NCBI RefSeq assembly: GCF_001513745.1
Contig: NZ_CP013380.1
Span: forward strand, 2,976,001 to 3,040,000
Length of the DNA stretch: 64,000 bases
Source: Burkholderia humptydooensis
GTDB lineage: Bacteria > Pseudomonadota > Gammaproteobacteria > Burkholderiales > Burkholderiaceae
Direction of reading: 5' to 3'
The notes beneath the pieces were generated by a model that did not search any database, was not told the DNA's origin, and worked only from the letters and a program-made list of their open reading frames with translations. Position numbers and translations under genes: made by a program. Each line of letters begins with the position of its first letter. Position 1 is the first letter of the stretch. Positions 37,465 to 46,784 of this stretch are shown here, one piece after another.

Positions 37465-38448
37465 ATGAAAAATATGTCGACCGAATGGCGCGGCGCCGAC
37501 CTCGCGCTGCTCGCCGCGCTCGACGTACTGCTCGAAGAGGCGAACGTGACGCGCGCAGCCTCGCGGCTGCATTTGAGCCAACCGGCGCTGTCCGCGCAGC
37601 TCGCGCGGCTGCGCGAGCTGATCGGCGATCCGCTGCTGCTGCCCGCGAAGAACGGCCGCGGAATGGTGCCGACCGCACGGGCCCTCGCACTGCAAGGCCC
37701 GTTGCGCGGCGCGCTGCGCGAATTGCAGGCCGCGCTGCGCCACGGCGCCGCATTCGATCCGGCGACCGACGAGCGCACGTTCCAGATTGTCGCGAGCGAC
37801 AACGGCTTCGTGATGGCGGGCCTCGATCTCGTGCGGCACGTCGCGACGCACGCGCCGGGCGTGCGCCTCGCGTTCCGCAATGCGCCGGCCGACGCTGCGG
37901 GCGCGCTGCTCGAGCGCGGCGAGGCCGACCTGCTGATCGCGGCCGATTTCGCGGTGCCGCGCGCGACGATCGCGCGCCCGCTGCTGCGCGAGCGCTATGT
38001 GATGGCGCAGCGCAACGGACATCCGCGCGGCCTCGCGCCCCCCGATCTCGACGCGTACTGCGCGCTTCGCCACGTGATCGTATCGGGCGACGGCGGCGGC
38101 CTGCACGGCTTCATGAACGACCGCCTGCGCGCGCTCGGACGCTCACGGGCCGTCGCCGTGTCGGTGCAGCAGTACCATCTCGCGCCGCTCGTGCTCGAAG
38201 CGACCGACTATGTGTGCGCGCTGCCCGAGCGCTTCCTGCTGCGCTTCGCCGACCGGCTCGATCTGCTGCCGCTGCCCGTCGAAGTCGACGGCTTCACGCT
38301 CGCCGCCGCGTGGCACCCGCGGCTGCACGCCGATCCCGCGCATCGCTGGCTGCGCAGCGCGCTGTTCGCCGTCGCGGGCCGGCGCACGGAGGACGAGCCG
38401 CCCGCCGGGCCGGCCGCGGCATCGGACGACGACTCGCACGCGACATGA
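37465..38448 (+). CDS. LysR family transcriptional regulator
   Basis: A 327-residue LTTR. Winged HTH at about residues 10-65 (LLEEANVTRAASRLHLSQPALSAQLARLRELIGDPLLL), dimerisation helix, then a periplasmic-binding-like effector domain with FQIVASDNGFV and EADLLIAADF. It ends with a disordered Ala/Asp tail. It faces the MFS gene and probably controls it in response to an exported compound (inference). GGAG 9 nt before the ATG supports the start at 37465; another ATG at 37474 is possible. Confidence 0.92.
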   Translation: MKNMSTEWRGADLALLAALDVLLEEANVTRAASRLHLSQPALSAQLARLRELIGDPLLLPAKNGRGMVPTARALALQGPLRGALRELQAALRHGAAFDPATDERTFQIVASDNGFVMAGLDLVRHVATHAPGVRLAFRNAPADAAGALLERGEADLLIAADFAVPRATIARPLLRERYVMAQRNGHPRGLAPPDLDAYCALRHVIVSGDGGGLHGFMNDRLRALGRSRAVAVSVQQYHLAPLVLEATDYVCALPERFLLRFADRLDLLPLPVEVDGFTLAAAWHPRLHADPAHRWLRSALFAVAGRRTEDEPPAGPAAASDDDSHAT

Positions 38449-38539
38449 CTGCCAGCGCCCTGCATACGCGAAACGGCGCGCCGAAGCCGAACGCAGCAGT
38501 TCAAGGGCGACGGCCTTCGGGCATCGCCGCGCCTGCCGC

Positions 38540-38566
38540 TGTCACAAATACGCCGCCAGCTTCGTC
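38540..38566 (+). promoter_or_regulatory. ECF41-type promoter of the sigma factor gene
   Basis: TGTCACA at 38540-38546, then exactly 16 bp, then CGTC at 38563-38566. This is the published ECF41 promoter (TGTCACA-n16-CGTC). It sits 74 bp upstream of the sigma gene ATG, implying positive autoregulation. Confidence 0.9.
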
Positions 38567-38639
38567 TTGATCCTTCGAACGCTTCAAACCCTTCGAACCG
38601 CAAGTCTTTCAAGCAGCCCGTCCAGCAAACCCCAGGAAC

Positions 38640-39533
38640 ATGACCGAAACCTCCCGCCCGGCGCCGCCCGACGAACCGTTCACCGCGCTACGCCCGCGCC
38701 TCTTCTCGATCGCGTACCGGATGCTCGGCACGCGCGCCGACGCCGAAGACGTGCTGCAGGACACCTGGCTGCGCTGGCACCAGGCCGCCCGCGACGCGCT
38801 CGACTCGCCCGAGGCGTGGCTCGTCACGGTCGTCACCCGGCTGTCGATCGACCGGCTGCGCGCCGCGAAAGCACAGCGCGACGCCTACGTCGGCTGGTGG
38901 CTTCCCGAGCCGCTCGTCGACGTCGACGAGCGCACGCCCGAGACCGCGGCCGAATTCGCCGACAACCTGTCGGTCGCGCTGCTGTGGGTGCTCGAACGCC
39001 TGTCACCCGAGGAACGCGCGGCGTTCCTGCTGCGCCAGGCGTTCGAGCGCGACTACGCGGAAATCGCGCAGTTGCTCGACAAGAGCGAGGCCGCCTGCCG
39101 CCAGCTCGTCCACCGCGCATCGATGCGCGTGCAGCAGAAACACCGGCGCTTCGACGTGTCGCGCGACCGGCACCGGCAACTCGTCGAGCGCTTCGCGCAG
39201 GCGTCGGCAAGCGGCGAGCGCAGCGCGATCCAGGCGCTACTCGCGGACGATGTCGAGCTCGTCGGCGACGGCGGCGGCAAGGTGCCGTCGTTCTTCAAGG
39301 TATTGCGCGGCGCGTTCCGGATCGCGAATCTGTACTGGGTCGTCGGCAGGCGCCATGCCGGGCGGGTCGAGTACCGGCTCGCGCAGATCAACGGCGAGCC
39401 TGGCCTGCTGCGCTTCATCGACGGGCAGATCGAATCGGCGCAGGCGTTCGTCACCGATGGCGCACGGATCGTCGCGATCTACGCGGTGCGCAATCCGGAC
39501 AAGCTCGCGCATATTCCGACCGGCCATGCGTGA
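38640..39533 (+). CDS. ECF41 family RNA polymerase sigma factor
   Basis: A 297-residue ECF sigma factor with sigma-2 (about 15-85; FSIAYRMLGTRADAEDVLQDTWLRW) and sigma-4 (about 115-170), plus a SnoaL-like C-terminal domain. All ECF41 marks are seen: WLPEP in the linker, DGGGK in the C-terminal domain and NPDKL near the end. ECF41 sigma factors have no separate anti-sigma; the C-terminal domain both activates and restrains. The nearby matching promoters, one before this gene and one before the next, complete the typical arrangement. Confidence 0.95.
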   Translation: MTETSRPAPPDEPFTALRPRLFSIAYRMLGTRADAEDVLQDTWLRWHQAARDALDSPEAWLVTVVTRLSIDRLRAAKAQRDAYVGWWLPEPLVDVDERTPETAAEFADNLSVALLWVLERLSPEERAAFLLRQAFERDYAEIAQLLDKSEAACRQLVHRASMRVQQKHRRFDVSRDRHRQLVERFAQASASGERSAIQALLADDVELVGDGGGKVPSFFKVLRGAFRIANLYWVVGRRHAGRVEYRLAQINGEPGLLRFIDGQIESAQAFVTDGARIVAIYAVRNPDKLAHIPTGHA

Positions 39534-39828
39534 CGCGCGTGGCGCGGCGCGCGCTGCGCGGATCACATTCCGGCGCGTCACGGCCCGGCTCGGTACGACT
39601 CGCTCTCCCTGTCTCGCCCCTCCACGCCACGCTTGGTCTCGTCTCGTACTCAGCATGGTACGGCGTGCATCGGAAACCGCTCCATCGTCCGAACGGCCAA
39701 CGATTTCGCTCCGCGCCACACCGACCGGCAACGCATGCTCGCGACACCCTGTCACAAACGCGCGACGCGCCACGTCTTGTAGGCGAGAGGGCCGCATCGG
39801 GCGGCCCCGCTTTCAGAGGAAACCGATC
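39534..39828. other. Spacer between ECF41 and CMD-like genes
   Basis: 295 bp with no gene. It carries the ECF41 promoter described separately and GC-rich sequence of no clear role. Confidence 0.5.
39750..39776 (+). promoter_or_regulatory. ECF41-type promoter of the CMD-like gene
   Basis: TGTCACA at 39750-39756, 16 bp, CGTC at 39773-39776: an exact second copy of the ECF41 promoter pattern, 53 bp upstream of the carboxymuconolactone-decarboxylase-like start. It marks that gene as the direct target of the adjacent sigma factor. Confidence 0.92.
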
Positions 39829-40281
39829 ATGGCGCACGCCCCCCGCCTTCCGTACCCGAAGCTCGCATCGAAGCCGTTCAACGCGCTGCTCCATCTGTCC
39901 GAAACCGTGTGGAGCGGCTCGCTCGGCAAGCAACTCGTCGATCTGGTGTTCCTGCGCGTCTCGCAGATCAACGGCTGCGCGTACTGCATCGACATGCACT
40001 GGCGCGATCTCGTGAAGCTCGGCGTGAACGAGCGGCATCTGAACGCGGTCGCCGGCTGGCGCGAGGCCCCGTTCTTCGACGCACGCGAGCGCGCCGCGCT
40101 GCAATGGGCGGAAAGCGTCGCGCGGATTCCGCACACGGACCCGGGCGACGAGGCGTTCGCGCAGTTGCAGGCGCACTTCTCCGATGCCGAGATCGCCGAG
40201 CTCGGCTTCGCGATCGCGACAATCAACGCGTGGAATCTGCTGAACGTCAGCTTCAGGAATCCGATTCCGGAGACGACGTAA
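39829..40281 (+). CDS. Carboxymuconolactone decarboxylase / AhpD-like protein
   Basis: A 150-residue AhpD-fold protein with the redox motif CAYCIDMH (CxxC with a following His), as in alkylhydroperoxidase-D-like COE proteins. FNALLHLSETV and AIATINAWNLLNVSF fit the family. ECF41 sigma factors are typically beside a COE gene (carboxymuconolactone decarboxylase, oxidoreductase or epimerase), as here. GAGGA SD precedes the ATG. The substrate is unknown; peroxide or quinone-type chemistry is inferred only from the fold. Confidence 0.93.
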   Translation: MAHAPRLPYPKLASKPFNALLHLSETVWSGSLGKQLVDLVFLRVSQINGCAYCIDMHWRDLVKLGVNERHLNAVAGWREAPFFDARERAALQWAESVARIPHTDPGDEAFAQLQAHFSDAEIAELGFAIATINAWNLLNVSFRNPIPETT

Positions 40282-40677
40282 GCGGACGCCGGGCGACGCG
40301 TCGCCTCTACCCCGCCGGATGCCGGGCCCGGCCGCCGTCGCGACGGCGGCCACCGCCGCGCCGCCCGCGCCCGCAACGCAACCGCCCGGCGGGATACGCC
40401 AAACGACGAGCGGCAAAGCGAACAAGAGACAAAAAAATTCTCCCGGCACCCGCCGTCCGCGGCGCTGACCGTCGCCAACTCAGCCATTCACTCCAACTGC
40501 CCCGCGCGGGCGTACCATTCGATTCGAACGCCCACCCCGGCCCGTCGCGCGGCGCCGTTTTCCGGCCCGTATTCTTCACAGGTTAAACTCTGTCCTCCCG
40601 CGATGCCCTTCGGGCGTCAGCCATCATCGCCAGCGGCGCGCCCATGCGGCCCGCCCCCGTCCATGGAGTATTTCTTG
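40282..40677. other. 396-bp spacer with a GC palindrome
   Basis: No gene. The spacer contains a perfect 22-bp palindrome at 40330-40351 (GGCCGCCGTCG and its mirror), a candidate hairpin terminator for the CMD-like gene, and a TTAAAC near 40583 that may serve the following operon. Confidence 0.5.
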
Positions 40678-41658
40678 ATGAGCGGCGGATTCCCGCGTTC
40701 TGCCTTCCGTCTCCCCAGTCCCGTCGCCACCGCGGCACCCGTCGTCCTCGCCACGCTCGCGCTGTCCGGCTGCGCGCTGTTCCGCGCGCCGCAGGCGCCC
40801 GCGCCCGTCGTCGAAGCGGTGGCCGTGCCCGTCGAGCCGGCGAGCGAGCCCGTCGCCGCGCCCGAGCCGGCGAGCGCGCCCGAGCCCGTCGAGACCACGC
40901 CGCCGAAGAAACCGCACCGCGAGGCCGCCCCGCCGAAAAAGCCCGCGCGCGCCGTGCCGCCGCCTCCTGCGCCCGCGCCGGCACCCGCGCCGCTCGTGAC
41001 GACGCGCGCGATCGAGCGCGGCCAGGTGCACGCGCTCCTCGACAGCGAGGTGCGACGCGGCGGCAAGGTGATCGGCCGCGCGGTCGACATGACGGCCGAC
41101 GCGAACGGCGCGCCGCGCGAGATGCTCGTGAACCTGCAGGGCTTCATGGGCGTCGGCGACCGCAAGGTCAGCTTCCCGTGGAAGCTGTTCCGCTTCACGC
41201 CGGGCGGCAAGCAGGAGCCCATCGTCCTCGACATGCCGGCCACCGCGCGGCTGCAACCCGCCGACCGCCCGAAGACAGTGCCGCTCACGGGTTCGACGCG
41301 GGCAGGCGCCGAGCCCGGCCAGATGCGGATCATCGACGCCGACATCGAGCGCCCGAACGGCACGAAGGTCGGCCGCGTCGTCGACGTGCTGATCGGTCAC
41401 GACGCGCAGCCGCAGGCGGTCGTGCTCGACGTCGGCGGCCTCGTCGATCCGGATCGGCACACGATCGCCGCGAACTGGTCGGCGCTGCGCTTCGCGCCGA
41501 AGGACAAATCGCTGCGCGCGCTGCTCGACCTGAACGACGCGCAACTGAGGGCGTCGCCGCCCTACGCCGGCGACAAGCCGATCCTCGCCGTCTCGCCCGC
41601 CACCCCAGCCGCCCCCGCCGCCGCGCCGGCAACCGCTCGAGCAGGTGCGAAACAATGA
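40678..41658 (+). CDS. PRC-barrel-like putative lipoprotein
   Basis: A 326-residue protein with a lipoprotein-like signal (VVLATLALSGC), a long Pro/Ala/Glu/Lys-rich linker, and two barrel-type blocks: VRRGGKVIGRAVDMTADANG and IERPNGTKVGRVVDVLIGHD, each followed by a predicted sheet, as in PRC-barrel proteins. The start at 40678 has GGAG 9 nt upstream; earlier in-frame ATGs lack this. It heads an operon; its stop overlaps the MFS start as ATGA. A role in the envelope is inferred, not known. Confidence 0.8.
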   Translation: MSGGFPRSAFRLPSPVATAAPVVLATLALSGCALFRAPQAPAPVVEAVAVPVEPASEPVAAPEPASAPEPVETTPPKKPHREAAPPKKPARAVPPPPAPAPAPAPLVTTRAIERGQVHALLDSEVRRGGKVIGRAVDMTADANGAPREMLVNLQGFMGVGDRKVSFPWKLFRFTPGGKQEPIVLDMPATARLQPADRPKTVPLTGSTRAGAEPGQMRIIDADIERPNGTKVGRVVDVLIGHDAQPQAVVLDVGGLVDPDRHTIAANWSALRFAPKDKSLRALLDLNDAQLRASPPYAGDKPILAVSPATPAAPAAAPATARAGAKQ

Positions 41659-42917
41659 CGGTCCGGCATGCGGTCAGCGCGCGTAGCCTGCGCGCCCTCG
41701 ACTGGCTCAACTTCTTTGTCGCGAACGTGCAGACAGGCTTCGGTCCGTTCATCGCGTCGTATCTCGCGTCGCACAAGTGGACGCAGGGCGAAATCGGCAT
41801 GGTGCTGTCGATCGGAACCATCAGCGCGATGGTGAGCCAGGTGCCGGGCGGCGCGGCCGTCGACGCGCTGAAGAACAAGAAAGGCGCGGCCGCGTGGGCG
41901 ATCGCCGCGATCATCCTGTCCGCGGTGCTGCTCGCCGCGAGCCCGACCGTCGTGCCCGTGATCGCGGCCGAGGTGTTCCACGGGTTCGCGAGCTGCATGC
42001 TCGTGCCGGCGATGGCGGCGATCTCGTTCGCGCTCGTCGGCCGCGAGAGCCTCGGCGACCGGCTCGGCCGCAACGCGCGCTGGGCGTCGCTCGGCAGCGC
42101 GATCGCGGCGGGCCTGATGGGACTCACGGGCGAGTACTTCTCCGCGCGCGCGGTGTTCTGGCTGACGGCGGCGCTCGCGCTGCCCGCGCTCGTCGCGCTC
42201 GCGATGATCGAGCCGGCGCACCGCCATCATCACGCGGCGCCGCGCGCATCCGCGCCGCGCGACGACGCCGATGAAGACGAAGAGCACGAAACGCTGCGCG
42301 AGCTGCTGCGCGACAAGCGGATGCTGATCTTCGCCGCGTGCGTCGTGCTGTTCCATCTGTCGAACGCGGCGATGCTGAACCTCGCCGCGGGCGAAGTGAC
42401 GGCGGGCATGGGCGAGAACGTGCAGCTCGTGATCGCCGCGTGCATCATCGTCCCGCAGGCGATCGTCGCGATGCTTTCGCCGTGGGTCGGACGCTCCGCG
42501 CAGCGCTGGGGCCGCCGGCCGATCCTGCTGCTCGGCTTCGCCGCGCTGCCGCTGCGCGCGCTGCTGTTCGCCGGCGTGTCGAGCCCGTACCTGCTCGTGC
42601 CCGTGCAAATGCTCGACGGCATCAGCGCCGCCGTGTTCGGCGTGATGCTGCCCCTCATCGCCGCCGATGTCGCGGGCGGCAAGGGGCACTACAACCTGTG
42701 CATCGGGCTCTTCGGACTCGCGGCGGGTGTCGGCGCGACGTTCAGCACGGCGCTCGCCGGCTTCGCGGCCGACCACTTCGGCAACGCGACAAGCTTCTTC
42801 GGGCTCGCCGCCGCGGGCGCGCTCGCGACGCTGCTCGTCTGGTTCGCGATGCCCGAGACGCGCGACGCGGCGCTCGCCGAAGACGCGCAGCGCTCGAGCG
42901 CCGAGCCGGCGCAGTGA
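41655..42917 (+). CDS. MFS transporter
   Basis: A 420-residue, 12-TM major facilitator. The N-terminus reads LNFFVANVQTGFGPFIASYLASHKWTQGEIGMVLS, the middle loop is His/Asp/Glu-rich (HRHHHAAPRASAPRDDADEDEE), and the C-half has AMLSPWVGRSAQRWGRRPILLLG. Its start is fixed by the 4-bp overlap with the preceding gene. The His/acidic loop may bind metal (inference). Substrate unknown. It is followed after 60 bp by a FUSC-type gene. Confidence 0.92.
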   Translation: MTVRHAVSARSLRALDWLNFFVANVQTGFGPFIASYLASHKWTQGEIGMVLSIGTISAMVSQVPGGAAVDALKNKKGAAAWAIAAIILSAVLLAASPTVVPVIAAEVFHGFASCMLVPAMAAISFALVGRESLGDRLGRNARWASLGSAIAAGLMGLTGEYFSARAVFWLTAALALPALVALAMIEPAHRHHHAAPRASAPRDDADEDEEHETLRELLRDKRMLIFAACVVLFHLSNAAMLNLAAGEVTAGMGENVQLVIAACIIVPQAIVAMLSPWVGRSAQRWGRRPILLLGFAALPLRALLFAGVSSPYLLVPVQMLDGISAAVFGVMLPLIAADVAGGKGHYNLCIGLFGLAAGVGATFSTALAGFAADHFGNATSFFGLAAAGALATLLVWFAMPETRDAALAEDAQRSSAEPAQ

Positions 42918-42977
42918 CGCGCCGACGGCCGCTGAACCGGCGTGCGGCGCGCTTTCCCCCCTCCTTGCCTGACCGAG

Positions 42978-43535
42978 ATGGAAACGATCAAAGCATTCAA
43001 CGACGCGCGCCGACAGATCCAGGAATCAGTGCTCGACCTGTTCAAGGGCTTGTCGCTCAAGGAGCGCCTGCTGCAAGGCGCGCTGATGGCCGTGCAGGCC
43101 GCGAGCGGCGCGTGCCTCGCGTATGGGATCGGCCGCGCGCTGCACACCGAGCAGGCCGTGTGGGCGGCGATCACCGCGATCGCGGTCACGCAGCACAACT
43201 ACACGGACACGATCAACCTGTCGCGCGACCAGTTCATCGGCGCGATGGTGGGCGGACTGATCGGCTTCGCGGGCGCGGCGACGGGCGCCGGCCACTTCGT
43301 CGCGTACGCGGTCACGATCGTGGTCGCGATCATCTGCTGCTGGTGTCTGAACGTCGGCAGCGCAGCGCGGCTCGGCGCGATCACCGCGACGATCGTGCTG
43401 CTGTTTCCGGGCGAAGGCCCGCTGTGGGACATTCCGCTCGTGCGGCTCGGCGAAGTGACGCTCGGCACCGCGTGCGCGATGGCGGTCGGCTGGACGATGT
43501 CGCGGATCGAGCGGCGCTGGTTCGCGAAAGACTGA
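42978..43535 (+). CDS. FUSC family inner-membrane protein
   Basis: A 185-residue protein with about five TM helices and the FUSC-like signature WAAITAIAVTQHNYTDTINLSRDQFIGAMVGGLIGFAGA. Shorter than full FUSC/AaeB-like proteins (650), so it represents only the membrane unit. It follows the MFS gene on the same strand, so the three genes may form one export system for toxic aromatics or metals (inference). Start at 42978 gives the METIKAFNDARR leader. Confidence 0.85.
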   Translation: METIKAFNDARRQIQESVLDLFKGLSLKERLLQGALMAVQAASGACLAYGIGRALHTEQAVWAAITAIAVTQHNYTDTINLSRDQFIGAMVGGLIGFAGAATGAGHFVAYAVTIVVAIICCWCLNVGSAARLGAITATIVLLFPGEGPLWDIPLVRLGEVTLGTACAMAVGWTMSRIERRWFAKD

Positions 43536-43793
43536 AGCCGCAGCGAACGGGCGAATGCGGCAAAAGTGAAAACGGCGGTGGCGCGCGAAGAAAGCGCGGT
43601 GTCGAACGGTGCTGAACAGTGCCGAACGACACCGCCCCGCGCGACGCTCCGACAGACAGCCGCCCTCGCCGGCGCGGCGGCCGCGAGCCGCATCCGAGCC
43701 GGCCGGGAAACGGGATGTGCGCGGCCCCCCCGTATCGGCCGCTGCGCCCGATTTCGCGGGAAACGGCGGTCGGCGCACCGCGCGTCGGCCGGC

Positions 43794-44177
43794 TTACGGT
43801 CCGATCTGCAGGATGACGCCCGTCGAGATGCGCACGAGCAGGTAGTCGCCGCCGATCCCGACCCAGTGATAGCCGCGCGGCGGCGGCGACAGGCGGTACC
43901 CGCGCCAGTCGTCGATCACGTACTGGCGGTCCCGGTATTCGTCCGGCAGGCGATCTCCGCGGCGCCACGCGGCGTTTTCGTCCCCGCGGTGCTCGCCGGG
44001 ACGGGGGCCGCCGTCGTCGCCGTATCCGCCGTGATCGCGCCCGACATGCTTGCCGGGAGGCGGCCCGTGGCGTTCGTCGCCCGGTCCGCCCGGGCCGTGG
44101 GGTTGGGCGGCGGCGAGCGACGACACGAGCGCGCCGGCAGCGAGCATCGAAATCCACAGCGTACGATGTGCTTTCAT
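43794..44177 (-). CDS. RcnB family periplasmic protein
   Basis: A 127-residue exported protein (signal LWISMLAAGALVSSLAAAQ) with a Gly/His/Asp-rich linker (HGPGGPGDERHGPPPGKHV) and the C-terminal RcnB domain (PDEYRDRQYVIDDWRGYRLSPPPRGYHWVGIGGDYLLVRI). RcnB is needed for nickel/cobalt balance in E. coli; the Gly-rich His-Asp region here is longer. Convergent with the FUSC gene; promoter not clear. Confidence 0.9.
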   Translation of the reverse strand: MKAHRTLWISMLAAGALVSSLAAAQPHGPGGPGDERHGPPPGKHVGRDHGGYGDDGGPRPGEHRGDENAAWRRGDRLPDEYRDRQYVIDDWRGYRLSPPPRGYHWVGIGGDYLLVRISTGVILQIGP

Positions 44178-44610
44178 CGAATCTCTCCGTGAAAAGGCGC
44201 AACCGGCTGTCGGCGCCGGGGCGCATAGAAAAAGGTAGCACATCGCGCCGAATCCGCCGGAAATTGCGGGTCGAGATCAAAAAAATCCGAGACGGCTCAA
44301 ATCGCCGATTCGGCGACACTGCTGCTTGCTCGGACCTCGCCGACCAGTCTTCTGGTCCAGCTCCGTCTTCCGTCTCCGGCCATCCGCTCGTCTGCCCCAT
44401 CGATCCTCCGATCTCTCAGGGTTGCCCCGCCCGAGTCGCTCGAATCGTCGCTCGTCGCCGGGAGCCGGCGCGCTGATCACAACTGCCTTGCCGGACGCGC
44501 ACCGCAAGCCGGCCCCCGTCCGCTTGCGCAATCGCGCCGGCCGCCCAGCGGCACGCGGGTATACTCGCGCTCACCGCTCAACGCCCCTCTCGCATTCAGA
44601 CACCGCTTTC
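44178..44610. other. 433-bp divergent spacer
   Basis: Between the RcnB gene (minus) and the GT2 gene (plus). A 6-bp hairpin, GACCAG-TCTT-CTGGTC, lies at 44342-44357. No gene could be supported and no clear promoter found; it should hold both promoters. Confidence 0.45.
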
Positions 44611-45375
44611 ATGGCAGAACCCACTCTCGGCGTCGCCCTCATCGCCCACAATGCCGCGGCCCGACTGGCCGAATGCCTCGACGCGCTGTCGTTCGCCGAC
44701 GACATCGTCGTCGTCGACGGCGGCAGCACCGACACGACCGTCGGCATCGCGAAGACGCACGGCGCGCGCGTCATCGTCGCCGCCGACTGGCCGGGCTTCG
44801 GGCCGCAGAAGAATCGCGCAGTGGCCGCGCTCGACACCGACTGGATCCTGTCGATCGACACCGACGAGATCGTCACGCCCGAGCTCGCCGCATCGATTCG
44901 CGCGGCGATGCGCGCGCCGCGCGCGCCGGTCTATGCGCTCGACCGGCTATCGAGCTTCTGCGGCACCTGGGTGCGTCACAGCGGCTGGTACCCGGACTGG
45001 CTGCCGCGGCTTTTCAGGCGAGGCGCGGCACGCTTTTCCGATGATCTCGTCCACGAGCGCCTCGTATTCGACGGACCGTCCGCGAAGCTCGACGGCAAGC
45101 TGCTTCACCACTCATACGAAGATTTCGAAACCGTGCTGCGCAAGCTCGACGCATATTCGAGCGCGGGCGCCGCACAGCGTCGCGCGGCAGGCAAGCGCGG
45201 CGGGTTGGCGAAGGCGCTCGGACGCGGTGCGTGGGCATTCGTGCGCACCTATCTGCTGCGGCGTGGCTTCCTGGATGGACGGGCGGGCTTCATGATCGCC
45301 GTGTTCAATGCCGAAACGGTCTACTACCGCTTCCTGAAGCTCGGATTTTCGCGGTCGCAAAAGCGGCGCGACTGA
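44611..45375 (+). CDS. GT2 glycosyltransferase, WaaE/KdtX-like
   Basis: A 254-residue cytoplasmic glycosyltransferase. GT-A fold shown by GVALIAHNAAARLAECLDALSFADDIVVVDGGSTDTT at the start and the DTD-type metal motif ILSIDTDEIVTPEL near residue 90; the C-terminal part (VHERLVFDGP, FIRTY-type helix) fits the LPS inner-core beta-1,4-glucosyltransferases of the WaaE/KdtX group. It should add glucose to heptose I. It begins the LPS core region and is divergent from the rest of the cluster. Confidence 0.88.
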   Translation: MAEPTLGVALIAHNAAARLAECLDALSFADDIVVVDGGSTDTTVGIAKTHGARVIVAADWPGFGPQKNRAVAALDTDWILSIDTDEIVTPELAASIRAAMRAPRAPVYALDRLSSFCGTWVRHSGWYPDWLPRLFRRGAARFSDDLVHERLVFDGPSAKLDGKLLHHSYEDFETVLRKLDAYSSAGAAQRRAAGKRGGLAKALGRGAWAFVRTYLLRRGFLDGRAGFMIAVFNAETVYYRFLKLGFSRSQKRRD

Positions 45376-45525
45376 CGCGCGGAGAATCCGCGCCGGCACG
45401 GTCGCACGATGCGCTCGCTGCACGCGTGATCCGCACCACGCCCGATCGATCACACGCAGCCGAACGAATCGCTTCGTCGAAGTCGAGGCGCGCCGCGATA
45501 CACCGACCCGATCCGGGGGGCCGCC

Positions 45526-46710
45526 TTACTTGCGCGCCCCGAGCCGGCTGACGTCGACCGGCATCGCGATGTCAGCCTGCGTGCTCGCCGCATCGAGTCC
45601 GAGCATCGCGGCCGCGGCGCCGATCACGCGCGCCGACGACAATTCAGTCAAGCATCGGCTCCAACTGTCCAGATGCCGGTCGCAGCCTTCGAGCTTGCAC
45701 GGCACGCAGTCGCCTTCTCCTTGCAGAAGTTGGACGTTGCCGTGCCGCCCGGAGCCGCGCAGCGGCCACGGCTCGTTGCCGGCCGGCCAGTGCGCGGGCC
45801 ACGGGCCCCAGCGCGTCGGATTCGACGGCCCGAAGAGGGCGATCGTCGGAACGCCGCAAGCGGCGGCAACGTGGGTCGCGCCGGTGTCCGGGCCGATGAA
45901 GAGCCGCGCGCGCCGGAACATCTCGGCGCTCTCGCCGAACGACAGCTCGCCCGCCATGTTCAGCACGGGCTCGCCCGCCGCTTGCGCGATCCGCGCCGCA
46001 TAGTCGCGCTCGGGCTGCGCGGGGCCGCCGCTCAACGCAACCGCGAAGCCCCGGCTGCGCGCCCAGCGCACGAGATCGACCCAGCCGTCCTCGTGCCACT
46101 GCTTGTAGCGAAACATCGGATACGGATGCAGCACGACATACGGCTCGTCGCGCGACAGCGCGGACGACCCGTACAGCTTCGCGTCGAAGCGCGCGCGCGC
46201 GGCGGGATCGTCGCCGATGCCGGGCGCGACGACGTCGGCGCACGGCGTCACGCCGAGCGCGCCGGCGAGCGACAGATTGCTCGTGACGGTATGGACGCCG
46301 CGGTGCTCATCGGGCACGATGCCGTTCAGGATGAGCCGCGTGAGCCGCGTGACCCGCTCAGGATCGACGAGTCCGATCCGCCAGCGGCCCGCGAAGAACG
46401 CGTAGAAGCGCGCGCGATCGGAACTGATCGCAGCGCACGCGAGATCGTACTTGCGCCAGATGCGCAGCGCGTCGGCGATGCGTTCCTTCGGCCGAGCGCG
46501 CGGCGCGACCGTGATCACACGCCGGATGTCGGGATTGTGCTCGAGCACGCCTTCGGTGCCGCGAAACACGATCATGTCGATCTGCGCGTCGGGCCAGCGC
46601 GCCTTCAGCGACCGAACGAGCGGCGTCGTCAGCAGCACGTCGCCGAGACGACGCGTGCAGGACACGAGGATGGTGCGCGGCGGCCGGGGAAGCGTCAACG
46701 GAACGGTCAC
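45526..46710 (-). CDS. GT9 heptosyltransferase
   Basis: A 394-residue glycosyltransferase of family 9 (ADP-heptose:LPS heptosyltransferase type). Typical marks: ILVSCTRRLGDVLLTTPLVRSLKARWPDAQIDMIV at the start and the ADP-heptose site FIGPDTGATHVAAACGVPTIALFGPSNPTRW near residue 270. It carries a Cys-rich C-terminal patch (CVPCKLEGCDRHLDSWSRCL). Likely transfers heptose to the core. It follows the GT4 gene by 74 bp and closes the minus-strand cluster. Confidence 0.92.
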   Translation of the reverse strand: MTVPLTLPRPPRTILVSCTRRLGDVLLTTPLVRSLKARWPDAQIDMIVFRGTEGVLEHNPDIRRVITVAPRARPKERIADALRIWRKYDLACAAISSDRARFYAFFAGRWRIGLVDPERVTRLTRLILNGIVPDEHRGVHTVTSNLSLAGALGVTPCADVVAPGIGDDPAARARFDAKLYGSSALSRDEPYVVLHPYPMFRYKQWHEDGWVDLVRWARSRGFAVALSGGPAQPERDYAARIAQAAGEPVLNMAGELSFGESAEMFRRARLFIGPDTGATHVAAACGVPTIALFGPSNPTRWGPWPAHWPAGNEPWPLRGSGRHGNVQLLQGEGDCVPCKLEGCDRHLDSWSRCLTELSSARVIGAAAAMLGLDAASTQADIAMPVDVSRLGARK

Positions 46711-46784
46711 GGTGAAAGCCTGAAGAACGGGCGACTGGACATTTTAGCGAATTCGCGCCGCGCACCCTGGCGGCGCGGGCGTGC

